A program made the position numbers and the translations under genes. From Rhodospirillaceae bacterium UBA1479 (GTDB lineage Bacteria > Pseudomonadota > Alphaproteobacteria > Rhodospirillales > Casp-alpha2): a stretch of 64,000 nucleotides of DNA. Of the stretch, positions 55,150 through 63,670 are shown piece by piece. Each line of letters opens with the position of its first letter. Position 1 is the first letter of the stretch. The DNA lies in NCBI GenBank assembly GCA_002325375.1, contig DCRZ01000002.1, positions 372,001 to 436,000 on the forward strand, in the 5' to 3' direction. The notes beneath the pieces are model-generated. The model ran no database searches, was not told where the DNA came from, and worked only from the letters and a program-made list of their open reading frames with translations.

Positions 55150-55779
55150 ATGAATGATCGTCATGAGCATTGGAATGACGTGTATGGGGCCCGCGAAGAG
55201 ACTGCGCTAACCTGGTTCGAGGCAATCCCCACCGTATCTCTCGAACTGATCCGTAAGTACGCCGATGCAAACGATCCTATCCTGGATGTCGGCGGTGGCG
55301 CTTCCCGGATCGTCGACAGCTTGATTGATCTCGGCTTCAGCCGCATCTCGATCTTGGACCTATCCGAAGCAGGAATGAATGTGTCACGCTGCCGACTGGG
55401 GTCGCGGGCAGACAAGGTAACGTGGATCACAGAAGACGTAACCAAATGGGTTCCCGATCAGCCCTACCGGCTCTGGCATGATCGAGCGGTGTTCCATTTC
55501 CTGACATCAAAAGACGACTGCAGGGCCTACGTTTCGAGGATGCTGTCAGCGCTCGAGCCCAGTGGAATTGCGATTATTATGACGTTTGCAGAGGACGGGC
55601 CGGAGATGTGCTCCGGGTTGCCTGTTATGCGTTATTCGCCCGAAGACCTGGTAGCCACCTTGGAAGAAATCGCACCGGGTGCTTTGAAAACGGTCGATAT
55701 GCGGAAGCATGTGCACATGACACCCAAAGGGAACGAGCAGAGGTTTCAGGTTTCTGTCTTACGGAAGGCTGGTCAATAA
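55150..55779 (+). CDS. Class I SAM-dependent methyltransferase
   Basis: 209 aa. N-terminal WNDVYGAREETALTWFEAIP, SAM loop ILDVGGGASRIVDSL, ISILDLSEAGM, DRAVFHFLTSKDDCRAYVSR. Similar small methyltransferases recur next to metal-resistance and tellurite genes; the substrate is unknown. Separated by 180 bp from the decayed PCu(A)C gene. No close neighbour downstream. Confidence 0.85.
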   Translation: MNDRHEHWNDVYGAREETALTWFEAIPTVSLELIRKYADANDPILDVGGGASRIVDSLIDLGFSRISILDLSEAGMNVSRCRLGSRADKVTWITEDVTKWVPDQPYRLWHDRAVFHFLTSKDDCRAYVSRMLSALEPSGIAIIMTFAEDGPEMCSGLPVMRYSPEDLVATLEEIAPGALKTVDMRKHVHMTPKGNEQRFQVSVLRKAGQ

Positions 55780-55987
55780 GATTTAGTTTGATCGCAGGCG
55801 CTAGGTGAAGAAACCTCCCCACTCAGAACCTGCGATCCTGATTCTCCCCTCGTTTACCTCGAATTTCGCCCTGCCAATTGTGTTGCTCGCTAACTACCAG
55901 CTTGCCGAATAAGAGGCGTAGTTGAATTTGAACATGATCAATCTCAGTTCACCTAGGCAATGGAAAAGGTAAGTTAAATGCCGTCAC

Positions 55988-56521
55988 CTATTGAACGATC
56001 TGCATCCAGCCGGTGTGCCGGTCGACCTTGAGCTTCTGGACGACCTTTCCGTCTTTGTCCGTGATTTCGACCTCGATCACATCACCCTCTTTCTCGCTGA
56101 CATTGCCAAGTTTGACGTTCTGGTTTCCGCTCCAGGCCAAGCGGTGCTCCATCATATGCTTAACTTCATCGGCCGTCAGGTCGCGGCGCAGAACCTGCAT
56201 CCCTCCCCAACCGCCCATCATGGGCATTTGGCTTCCCATCATGCCGGACCCCATCATCGGCATCTGGCCCATCATGCCGTACCCGCCCATCATGGGCATT
56301 TGGCCTCCCATCATGCCGGGCCCCATCATCGGCATTTGGCCCATCATGCCGTACCCGCCCATCATGGGCATTTGGCTTCCCATCATGCCTTGGCCCATCA
56401 TCGGCATTTGGCCTTGGCTGGAATTCGAGTTTCCGGAGCCATGGGCGAACGCCGATGTGGTGATCGACATGGCCAAAACACAGGCCACGGCCAATCCGGC
56501 CAGCTTCGTTTTACGTGTCAT
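55988..56521 (-). CDS. Secreted Met-rich repeat protein
   Basis: 177 aa from the ATG at 56521. Signal peptide to TSAFAHG. Residues ~35-105 consist of ~24-residue repeats built from QMPMMG, YGMMG and PGMMG blocks, with dozens of methionines, ideal for Cu(I)/Ag(I) binding. The C-terminal ~70 residues (VLRRDLTADEVKHMMEHRLA, VIEVEITDKDGKVVQKLKVD) resemble a small PepSY-like domain. Probably a periplasmic copper sponge. Confidence 0.8.
   Translation of the reverse strand: MTRKTKLAGLAVACVLAMSITTSAFAHGSGNSNSSQGQMPMMGQGMMGSQMPMMGGYGMMGQMPMMGPGMMGGQMPMMGGYGMMGQMPMMGSGMMGSQMPMMGGWGGMQVLRRDLTADEVKHMMEHRLAWSGNQNVKLGNVSEKEGDVIEVEITDKDGKVVQKLKVDRHTGWMQIVQ
56214..56412. repeat. 72-bp tandem repeat within the Met-rich gene
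   Basis: CCCATCATGGGCATTTGGC starts at 56214, 56286 and 56358, a period of exactly 72 bp (24 codons). Copies are nearly identical at the DNA level, about 2.7 units, so the array is young or recombining and length variation between strains is likely. Confidence 0.85.
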
Positions 56522-56665
56522 GATCAATCTCCTCTCACACTTTTTCAAAAGACGCGCCGAAATAACGACATCTTGCTTAAGGCTAAACTATTCTCGGTGT
56601 CGGTACTTTGACCTGCGTCAACTCCAGTATTGTTTGTTCGTTGAGCATCGCACCGTCTGGCCATC

Positions 56666-59326
56666 TCAAAAATTCAAATAGATATCCCGGGGAGTCGCAA
56701 CGCAGTTGGAAATTTCGGATGCCACGCGATCTGAAAGCCTCGAACGCCCCCGGATTCCTATGGTTTCCGCGATGGCGGTCTCATAAGCCATTAGGCTGCC
56801 CAAGACTTCTTGCGCTGCGCGGATGCGCCAAATCCGTTCCTTGGCGACAACAGCAAGCGCGCCTTGAACCTTTTCAGCAATCGCGGTGCGAGCGGTCGGG
56901 TTAGCACGCAAAACCCGGCGCGCTTGAGTTAGGGCATTTTCTATTTCCGTGGAATGGCGGACCAGGGCTGCCTGGCCATAGGCTGTTTTCAACCGATCTA
57001 TCAGATCGTCCGCAGGCATCACCTCCACATTCGCCTTTAACTCTTGCAAAGCCTTTTGGAGGGAACCCACACGGTCTCCGTCATTGATCGCCTGGATCGC
57101 TTCGACCACGGGGCCATGAGCCGCATCAACGGTTCGCCGATAACGAATACGTGCGTCATGGTGAGCCTTCAGCTTAGCCGCCATGTCGGTCCGCACATCC
57201 GTCCAGCCTGCCGGAATTTGGGCCGTTAGTTCGGCGCGTTCGTTTGTTAGGGGCTTTATGCGCGCTTCTGCCCGCCGACCTTCCTCGGACGAGGCCGCCC
57301 TACCGGCCCAGGAAATGATAGCCCGGTTTTGCTCGATCTTCTTGTCGATCCGCCGAATATCGCGTTCGATCCGCCGCACCCTGTCGTGGACCGGCCGGTA
57401 GGTCTGCGCCGCCGTGTGTATCGCCGCAGCGGTTTCGGTGATTCGTTCCATCGTCGGAAACGCATTTTCCGCTTTCTCGAAGCTGCGTATTAGTTCGTTC
57501 TGAAGGTATGAAGGAAGTCCCTCTAGATTGATGTTCCGGGCTTTGCCGATGGCTTGCCTTATGGTCGTCCCGTTTATTTGAAACTCGTCCCTTATAAACT
57601 CTTCCATGCAGTACTGAAGCCGAGGATTGGTTGGCGGCGGTGAAGCCTCCGCCCCGAGCGAAACACGGGTCGGAAGATAGGTCACCAAGGTCGGATAGGC
57701 CGCAACCACACCAAGGACCAGCAACTGAATGGCGATGAAAGGCACAACGCCCTTGTAGATGTCGAGCGTACGGACGCCTTTCGGCGCGACCCCGCGCAAG
57801 TAGAAGAGTGCAAAACCGAAGGGCGGCGTTAGAAACGAAGTCTGAATGTTCAGCGCGATCATAACACCGAACCAGACAGCGGCGACGTTTGCTGCGGGGT
57901 CGGTCAGCAGAATCGGCGCGATGATCGGGACAACAACCACGGTGATTTCCAGAAAGTCGAGGAAAAATCCGAGGACGAAAATGATGATCATGGCGACTGC
58001 GAACTGACCCCAGAACCCGCCCGGCAGGCCACGCATGAAATCACGCACCAGGTCCTCGCCGCCGAACCCCCGGAATGCCGCTGTCAGCATGACCGCACCG
58101 ATCAGGATGGCGAACACCAGGGAGGTCGTCTTGGTCGTGTCCTCCAACACACGCTTTAAGGTGCCGCCGGTTGCCCATGTGCGCCAGAGGCTCCAACCGA
58201 GGGCGATGGCGAGGGCGCTTGAGGCGACTGCGGCGAGCACGATGCCCGCGATGTCTGCTGTGCCTTCGATCTTTCGCAGATTGACGTGGAAAAGGGCATT
58301 GATGATGCCAAGAGCAACTAGGGCGGCGATGGCCAGTAGGGTCGGCCAGAAGGCATCACGCTGACCTTCACGCAGGCGGTATCCGGCCATCATGGCCGCC
58401 CCTGCGGCACCGACGGCGCCGGCCTGATTGACCGTGGCGATGCCGGCGATGATCGAACCAAGAACCAAAAGAATAAGGGTCAGGGGCGGGGCCAAGGCGA
58501 TGAGCAGCGCCGTAACGGCATTCTTGCCAGAGATATCTGTATGCCTGTGCACCGGTGCCAGGTCTGGCCGCAGATAGGCCGTGACGAGGATATAGAGGAC
58601 ATAGAGGGCGATAAGGACCAATCCCGGCACGAGAGCGCCCATGAACATCTCGCCTGCGCTGACCGATGGCACATCGAACTGGCTCGGCATCAGCAGGTCA
58701 TCTGTCACGGTCTTGTAAAGGGCCCGCCGGGCGGCGTTGGCTTCGTTGACGGCGGTGGTGAGTTGGTGGACCAGGATCAGCAAGACGATCGACGGCGGGA
58801 CGATCTGGCCCAGCGTGCCCGTGGCTGCGACAATGCCCGTCGCCATGGGCTTGGAATAGCGGTTCCGTAACATGGTCGGTAGCGAAATCATGCCCATGGC
58901 GATCACCGTCGCGCCGATCACGCTGGTGGTTGCCGCCAGCAAGGCGCCGACCAGGACGACCGAGACGCCGAGCCCACCGCGCACCGTGCCAAACAGACGC
59001 GCCATGGCGACGAGAAGGTCTTCGGCGACGCGCGACTTCTCCAGCATCAGGCCCATGAAGATGAACAACGGCACGGCGATCAACACATCCGTCCCGTCAT
59101 TGTTATAAATTCCCCGAATGTTCATCGCTCCAGCGGATAGCCATTCGCTAGGGCCTCCGCCGTGGATAAAGAATGCATCCGGGTTTCCAGTGACCACCAG
59201 ACCGGCGAACGCGGCCAGGCTGACGGCGACGATCGCCGAACCCGGAATGGCGAATGCGACGGGAAAGCCCGAGCCGAGGGCGACGGCCAATATCACGACC
59301 AGTAGGACGAGGAAAAAGAGTTCCAT
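56666..59326 (-). CDS. TRAP large permease (DctM-like) with a long coiled-coil C-terminus
   Basis: 886 aa. Residues ~1-590 are DctM-like (PLFIFMGLMLEKSRVAEDLL, ATTSVIGATVIAMGMISLPT, AATGTLGQIVPPSIVLLILV, LTPPFGFALFYLRGVAPKG) with an unusually long central loop. The last ~270 residues are charged and helical (RIERDIRRIDKKIEQNRAII, NERAELTAQIP), probably a cytoplasmic coiled coil. Its small subunit is the next gene upstream; no substrate-binding protein lies nearby. Embedded in a metal-resistance region, which is unusual. Confidence 0.88.
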   Translation of the reverse strand: MELFFLVLLVVILAVALGSGFPVAFAIPGSAIVAVSLAAFAGLVVTGNPDAFFIHGGGPSEWLSAGAMNIRGIYNNDGTDVLIAVPLFIFMGLMLEKSRVAEDLLVAMARLFGTVRGGLGVSVVLVGALLAATTSVIGATVIAMGMISLPTMLRNRYSKPMATGIVAATGTLGQIVPPSIVLLILVHQLTTAVNEANAARRALYKTVTDDLLMPSQFDVPSVSAGEMFMGALVPGLVLIALYVLYILVTAYLRPDLAPVHRHTDISGKNAVTALLIALAPPLTLILLVLGSIIAGIATVNQAGAVGAAGAAMMAGYRLREGQRDAFWPTLLAIAALVALGIINALFHVNLRKIEGTADIAGIVLAAVASSALAIALGWSLWRTWATGGTLKRVLEDTTKTTSLVFAILIGAVMLTAAFRGFGGEDLVRDFMRGLPGGFWGQFAVAMIIIFVLGFFLDFLEITVVVVPIIAPILLTDPAANVAAVWFGVMIALNIQTSFLTPPFGFALFYLRGVAPKGVRTLDIYKGVVPFIAIQLLVLGVVAAYPTLVTYLPTRVSLGAEASPPPTNPRLQYCMEEFIRDEFQINGTTIRQAIGKARNINLEGLPSYLQNELIRSFEKAENAFPTMERITETAAAIHTAAQTYRPVHDRVRRIERDIRRIDKKIEQNRAIISWAGRAASSEEGRRAEARIKPLTNERAELTAQIPAGWTDVRTDMAAKLKAHHDARIRYRRTVDAAHGPVVEAIQAINDGDRVGSLQKALQELKANVEVMPADDLIDRLKTAYGQAALVRHSTEIENALTQARRVLRANPTARTAIAEKVQGALAVVAKERIWRIRAAQEVLGSLMAYETAIAETIGIRGRSRLSDRVASEISNCVATPRDIYLNF

Positions 59327-59328
59327 CC

Positions 59329-60342
59329 TCAGCCCCCCTCAGCGCCGCCCGTTGGCGTGGGCTCGCCCAGCACGTCGGCCATTCCGCCGAACATCATGCT
59401 GACGAATTGAATGATGAGTGTGACCGCGAACACCCCGACCAGTACGGTCATCAGGTACAGGATGTACATGCCGTCGCCGACGCCTTCGATCTCGAAGGTC
59501 CGCAGGGCGCTGTTGAGGATGCCGGTGCGGCCTGCCGTGCCGACGCTCAGGATTAGCCAGCAGAACGGCATGCCGAGCACCAGGGCACCGATGGCGTTGA
59601 CCAGCCCGCGACGGCGGGGATTTGATTCCACGTAAAGCAGATCAATCCGCACATGGCCATCCTCATAAAGGGTGTAGGCGCAGCCCAGCATGAATAGGGC
59701 CGCATACCAGAAGCGGACCAGATCGCCCATGTAGGTCTGTTCGTAGGAAAACTCGAAGCGGAACAGCACGATTAGTAGTTCGGCGACGACGATCATCAGG
59801 ACCAGCCAAGGTAGCGCTAGGACCCGTGTGCGAAGCGCGATGGCGAGCCCGATTGCGACCAAGGGCATGTGCACATAGGCACCGCGCAATTCCGCGCGCC
59901 CCAGAGTATCTGCCAGCGGCGCGCCGACCAGGCCGATCAGGAGTTGCTCGCCCTTCAGAAAGGCAAGAGTGAAGTCGACCAGACCGATCAACAGAACAGC
60001 CCAGAACCCGGCGCGGATGAGCACGGCATTGAGCCCAAAGACCCGCTGGTGGTCCGTTCTAAGGCTGCGGTCCCTGGTGCGTGCGACATGGGCGGCGGCG
60101 GCCAGTACGGCGGCAGCGTAGATGGCCACCTGTAACCAGATGCGGGGATCGTGGCCGCCAGTGGACGGGTTGGCCAAAATCCTGACGCCAGGCCATCCAA
60201 GCCAATTGGTCAGGAAATTATTGAATAGAAAGGCGGCAAGTACGCCAATGATGGCCCAACCAAAAATTCTCGTCAGGGCTATGGGGAAGTTCGGTATGGA
60301 AGCAAAGCCAGCATTTCGTTTGTTCTGCTTAAGCTCCGGCAT
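59329..60342 (-). CDS. TRAP small permease (DctQ-like), long form
   Basis: 337 aa, nearly twice the usual DctQ. C-terminal ~170 residues contain the DctQ core (LVRFWYAALFMLGCAYTLYE, GHVRIDLLYVESNPRRRGLV). The N-terminal part adds about four more membrane segments. Two bp separate it from the large subunit. lspA lies 9 bp upstream on the same strand, so these may be co-transcribed. Confidence 0.85.
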   Translation of the reverse strand: MPELKQNKRNAGFASIPNFPIALTRIFGWAIIGVLAAFLFNNFLTNWLGWPGVRILANPSTGGHDPRIWLQVAIYAAAVLAAAAHVARTRDRSLRTDHQRVFGLNAVLIRAGFWAVLLIGLVDFTLAFLKGEQLLIGLVGAPLADTLGRAELRGAYVHMPLVAIGLAIALRTRVLALPWLVLMIVVAELLIVLFRFEFSYEQTYMGDLVRFWYAALFMLGCAYTLYEDGHVRIDLLYVESNPRRRGLVNAIGALVLGMPFCWLILSVGTAGRTGILNSALRTFEIEGVGDGMYILYLMTVLVGVFAVTLIIQFVSMMFGGMADVLGEPTPTGGAEGG

Positions 60343-60351
60343 GATGCCCCC

Positions 60352-60891
60352 TTAACCCTTATTTTTCGTGCCGTTCAGGAACGTCGACGTCAAAATCAAA
60401 AACGCGCCGAGGAAAATGAAAACATCGGCAGCGTTGAAGGCCGGCCAGTGCAGTCCTTGCCAATGAAAATCGAGGAAATCGGTCACAGCACCTTGTCGCC
60501 AACGATCGATGATGTTTCCGAGTGCACCGCCCGCGACCAGAGCCAGTCCTCTGCGCTCTCCCGGTAAGCAGGATCTTAGTGCCCAGATCATCAGCAGGCT
60601 GGCGATCGCAAAAGAGAGAAGAGCCAGTGTTCCTGGTCGGGAAGCAAAAAAATCTTGAAACATGCCGAAACTCACGCCGGTGTTGAAGGTCAACATCAGG
60701 TTAAAAAAGGAGGTCACCTCGATCACTCTCGGCGGGTCCATCACTCTGGTAAGGATGATCCACTTAGTCACCTGATCGCCAGCCGTCGCCCCTGCCGCCA
60801 GGAACAACAGCGAAAGTGTATGCAATCCGGTCTGCCGGCAGCGATTGCCGAAGATTAGTCTGGGCAATATACCACCAATCCATTTCTCCAT
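60352..60891 (-). CDS. lspA: Signal peptidase II (lipoprotein signal peptidase)
   Basis: 179 aa from the ATG at 60891 (AAGGA upstream; an ATG at 60909 lies inside a palindrome). Catalytic Asp pair in GGALGNIIDRW and NAADVFIFLGAF; NTGVSFGMF is the conserved third segment. Four membrane helices. Copies of lspA recur in pbr-type Pb/Zn/Hg resistance clusters next to a CDF or P-type exporter and MerR regulator, as here; it is probably not the housekeeping copy. Confidence 0.9.
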   Translation of the reverse strand: MEKWIGGILPRLIFGNRCRQTGLHTLSLLFLAAGATAGDQVTKWIILTRVMDPPRVIEVTSFFNLMLTFNTGVSFGMFQDFFASRPGTLALLSFAIASLLMIWALRSCLPGERRGLALVAGGALGNIIDRWRQGAVTDFLDFHWQGLHWPAFNAADVFIFLGAFLILTSTFLNGTKNKG

Positions 60892-60903
60892 TCCTTGCTC
60901 CCC

Positions 60904-60938
60904 GGCCATCGTTGTCTATATTTACAATCGATATGGCC
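60904..60938. promoter_or_regulatory. Palindrome at the lspA leader
   Basis: GGCCAT (60904-60909) pairs with ATGGCC (60933-60938) around ATCGTTGT and ACAATCGAT. The words ATCGTTGT and ACAATC also occur in the MerR/CDF control region at 61909-61926, so this may be a second binding site for the same regulator. Confidence 0.45.
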
Positions 60939-60977
60939 GACGCCCCCTGACACTTCTGGGGGGGCTGATCGAATCGT

Positions 60978-61015
60978 AAAAAAAAAGACGGCGCAGAACG
61001 CCTCCCCGAGGCTTT
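60978..61015. terminator. Candidate terminator between CDF gene and lspA
   Basis: GCCTC, CCC, GAGGC (61000-61012) followed on the plus strand by TTTTT. On the minus strand a run of nine T lies farther off (60978-60986), so it may end CDF transcription on the minus strand or act in both directions. Confidence 0.45.
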
Positions 61016-61128
61016 TTCATTTAAAGTGCCTCTGTTCAGCGCCTGCGCCGCCAACAGGAAAACTAACGGCTTCGATAAACACCTCGTCAATTCGAAATCC
61101 AACCGGCGCGCATATCGCAACTTCAAAG

Positions 61129-61827
61129 CTATACAGCCTCTTGTTTGATATCTGCCCTTTGGCACTCGTCGATATTCTTATTCCCATGTTTTCCACGTGC
61201 CGTTTGGCCGGCCTGCGTGCTGGTCCACTCTGATCTTGCCTGGAGGACAATCTGCGTTGCCGACCAAAGAAACAGCCCGGCCATGATGGCGGCAACGATA
61301 AGGTCGGGCCATGCAGTGCCGGTAAACCAGACACCTGCCGCTGCCAACATAACAGCCACGTTTCCGATGGCATCGTTTCGGCTGCAAAGCCAGACAGAGC
61401 GGACATTCGCATCCCCGTCTTTAAATCGCCTCAACAAAAGGACACTGATAATATTGGCGGCCAGCGCCATGAAACCGATTGCGCCCATGACTGTCGCCGA
61501 AGGCATACCCAGAATTAGGACCTGATACGCTGTTGAGCCGAACACCCAAAGCCCCATAGCACCGAGACTGAACCCTTTCGCGAGCGCGGCCATTGCCCGA
61601 ATTCTGACAGACATGCCGATGACAAATAAGCTGATTGCATAGGTTGCGGTGTCACCAAGAAAGTCGAGCGCATCCGCTTGCAAGGCTTTCGACCCAGCAA
61701 AACCGCCTGCGGTCATTTCGACGAAGAACATTGAACCGTTAATCGCGATAACAGCCCATAGCGCACGTTTGAAATCCTTTGATGCCCCATCGAATTTGGC
61801 GGTATCTCCGCAACAATTGGCACTCAT
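61129..61827 (-). CDS. CDF-superfamily cation transporter, compact variant
   Basis: 232 aa, six membrane segments, no long cytoplasmic C-terminal domain. The transport site is DxxxD in ADALDFLGD, but the second half reads CSRND, i.e. CxxxD where CDF exporters such as YiiP have HxxxD. An N-terminal CC pair (MSANCCGD) and a hydrophilic basic tail are also present. The Cys suggests a thiophilic metal such as Hg(II), Cd(II) or Pb(II). Divergent from its MerR regulator. Confidence 0.85.
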   Translation of the reverse strand: MSANCCGDTAKFDGASKDFKRALWAVIAINGSMFFVEMTAGGFAGSKALQADALDFLGDTATYAISLFVIGMSVRIRAMAALAKGFSLGAMGLWVFGSTAYQVLILGMPSATVMGAIGFMALAANIISVLLLRRFKDGDANVRSVWLCSRNDAIGNVAVMLAAAGVWFTGTAWPDLIVAAIMAGLFLWSATQIVLQARSEWTSTQAGQTARGKHGNKNIDECQRADIKQEAV

Positions 61828-61902
61828 ATGGATCGACTCCTTTAATCCGTGGCGGGCACGTTCATTGAAACTGTCCGCCGCTTTGCATTCGTCGATCCGC
61901 AG

Positions 61903-61933
61903 ATGCTACAATCTATAATCGTTGTAGGAGCAA
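61903..61933 (-). promoter_or_regulatory. MerR-type promoter/operator of the CDF gene
   Basis: Minus strand -35 TTGCTC (61928-61933) and -10 TAGCAT (61903-61908) with a 19-bp spacer, the long spacing of MerR-activated promoters. The spacer contains the dyad CTACAA / TTGTAG (61906-61927). Confidence 0.7.
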
Positions 61934-61945
61934 TAGGAAAAACTG

Positions 61946-62383
61946 ATGACCGTTGAAAGCACCTCCATCGGGGAATTGGCTGAGCGTGCCGGATGTACGG
62001 TCCAGATCATCCGCCATTACGAGAAAATCGGACTGTTGCCGGAGCCAAGACGGACCAGGGGTAACCGTCGCATCTACTCCGAAGCTCAGGCATCTCGGCT
62101 GGTTTTCATTCGTCATTGCCGACAACTGGGGTTCAGTTTAGACGATATCCGCCAATTGCTGTCGTTCTGCGGTCAGTCAAATCAGTCATGCGCGCAAGTA
62201 GACATGATCGCTCGTAAACACCTCGGTCACGTTCAGGAACGACTCGCGCGCCTTCGGTCTATGGAGCGGGAGCTCAAGCGAATGATCTGCGAATGTAATG
62301 GCGGGAAGGTGGCGGAATGCAAAATCATCGAGGTCTTGGCGGATCACTCGAAGTGTTTGAGCGATGACCATTCATCTGCCTGA
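61946..62383 (+). CDS. MerR-family heavy-metal regulator (CadR/PbrR type)
   Basis: 145 aa. HTH SIGELAERAGCTVQIIRHYE, then LGFSLDDIRQLLSFCGQSNQ. Cysteines at 75, 82, 115, 117 and 125 lie where MerR, PbrR and CadR carry metal ligands; CECNGGKVAEC is the typical metal-binding loop. AGGA lies upstream of the ATG. It most likely activates the divergent CDF gene, and possibly lspA. Confidence 0.9.
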   Translation: MTVESTSIGELAERAGCTVQIIRHYEKIGLLPEPRRTRGNRRIYSEAQASRLVFIRHCRQLGFSLDDIRQLLSFCGQSNQSCAQVDMIARKHLGHVQERLARLRSMERELKRMICECNGGKVAECKIIEVLADHSKCLSDDHSSA

Positions 62384-62562
62384 TTTTATCGCGCTTTCTG
62401 CTAGTATCGCCTTCGTGTGACATCTACGCCCAGCTACACGAAAGTGTCTTGTGATCGAAGGCTGGGAGCGTGTGTTCGTGTGCTTTAAAGCATCAAATAG
62501 CTGCACTAAGCCGCTGTTCTTGAGAAGACCATTTCAATCTGTAGGCGGATGGCAAGGTCAGA

Positions 62563-63027
62563 CTAGGTTCGCTCCGGCTTACGCCATCCCGGTTCCACAC
62601 AGGTCCGCCAGGACCAAAGTTTCGCCATGGCGATGTAAATGAATGATGCGGACCAAGCTATCAGCAACAGGCCGTTCAGGGTCTCGATGCCCGTGATGAA
62701 GCGCAAGTGATCCGATGGCACGATGTCGCCCATGCCGAGGGAGGTATAGGCGACGATGGAGAAATAAAAATAATCCAACGGCCCAACGATCTGAGGGCCT
62801 TCGAGGCTGCCGATCTCAAGTATTCGTTCCCCGAAGGCATAGGCAGCGGAATACAGTGCGACTTCAACGATATGGGCAGAGAGCGTCAGCAGCCAAATGA
62901 TCAGGATCCGCCGCTCCGCCGTCATCGCGAAGTTCGACATCCCGCCGGACAGCCATCGGAAGACGGCGTAATGCAGGAGGAATGTCGTGATGACCAGGAA
63001 AACCGATATGCCCACTGCGGCGCCCAT
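62563..63027 (-). CDS. Two-TM ion channel (Ion_trans_2)
   Basis: 154 aa. Membrane segments near residues 5-25, 45-65 and 115-135 with the pore loop SIVAYTSLGMGDIVPSDH. The filter reads TSLGMGD where K+ channels have TVGYGD, so ion selectivity is uncertain. No regulatory RCK domain. Stand-alone; 180 bp without genes precede it after merR. Confidence 0.82.
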   Translation of the reverse strand: MGAAVGISVFLVITTFLLHYAVFRWLSGGMSNFAMTAERRILIIWLLTLSAHIVEVALYSAAYAFGERILEIGSLEGPQIVGPLDYFYFSIVAYTSLGMGDIVPSDHLRFITGIETLNGLLLIAWSASFIYIAMAKLWSWRTCVEPGWRKPERT

Positions 63028-63099
63028 CTGAACCTCCTCTCATATTATGGTCATTGAGAACCCAATAGTTACTTTGAGCATGCTAGAGTTGAAGTCTCT

Positions 63100-63486
63100 C
63101 TAGGACTCTATCGGCTTCATGTCTTCTCTTGTTCCAAGAACCGTCATCGCCCGACCGGGGTCGATCATCGAAATGAAGACCGAACGCTCATAGGCGTCGG
63201 TGACAAGGGAGGCTTGCCGCAGGAGCTCTTCCTGGCGTTGCCGATAGCGGTCAAGGCCCTGAGTATCTTCCAATATTTGATTTACGGTTTCCGGGTCTCT
63301 GACGAACGTCGCGAACTGCGGCCGACGCTCTGCTCCCTTGATGCTCCTCGCCTCACTTTCCCGAAGATCAAGGCGATCCGCCTGATCTGCAGCCAGAGGC
63401 GCCGATGGGGCAATCGCAGCCTCTGTCCCGACCGTTGGGATGGGCGGAATAAGGCCAGAATAAAAATCTGTCTGAATGCCGATCAT
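63100..63486 (-). CDS. Hypothetical protein
   Basis: 128 aa from the ATG at 63486 (MIGIQTDFYSGLIPPIPTV); a longer in-frame start at 63555 is possible. Ala/Pro-rich N-terminus, then a charged helical part (LDLRESEARSIKGAERRPQF, LDRYRQRQEELLRQASLVTD). No signal peptide, membrane helix or family recognised. Confidence 0.55.
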   Translation of the reverse strand: MIGIQTDFYSGLIPPIPTVGTEAAIAPSAPLAADQADRLDLRESEARSIKGAERRPQFATFVRDPETVNQILEDTQGLDRYRQRQEELLRQASLVTDAYERSVFISMIDPGRAMTVLGTREDMKPIES

Positions 63487-63670
63487 CGAAGTCACTCCAT
63501 TCCATTGGTTCTCCGATGGTTGCCAACATAGGACCTCCAGTCGCCGGAGGGTCAAGGATAAGATTGAAGAGAATGACGTAAGACCAATCGATCAGGGCGA
63601 CGTGACGAGCCGTACACTGGCGAAGTCTGCGTCTGCGAGCCGAAGGCATGGAGATGACGTGAAATTATAA

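Noticed and set aside
54898..55170. 90-codon minus-strand frame between the broken PCu(A)C gene and the methyltransferase
   Set aside because: Overlaps the PCu(A)C remnant and the methyltransferase start; no recognisable domain.
56214..56412. CRISPR-like array
   Set aside because: Repeat unit is 72 bp, contiguous without unique spacers, and is coding.
55991..56611. His-rich repeat protein on the plus strand (HHGHLASHHAGPHH)
   Set aside because: It is the complement of the Met-rich repeats; the minus strand has signal peptide, start signal and C-terminal domain.
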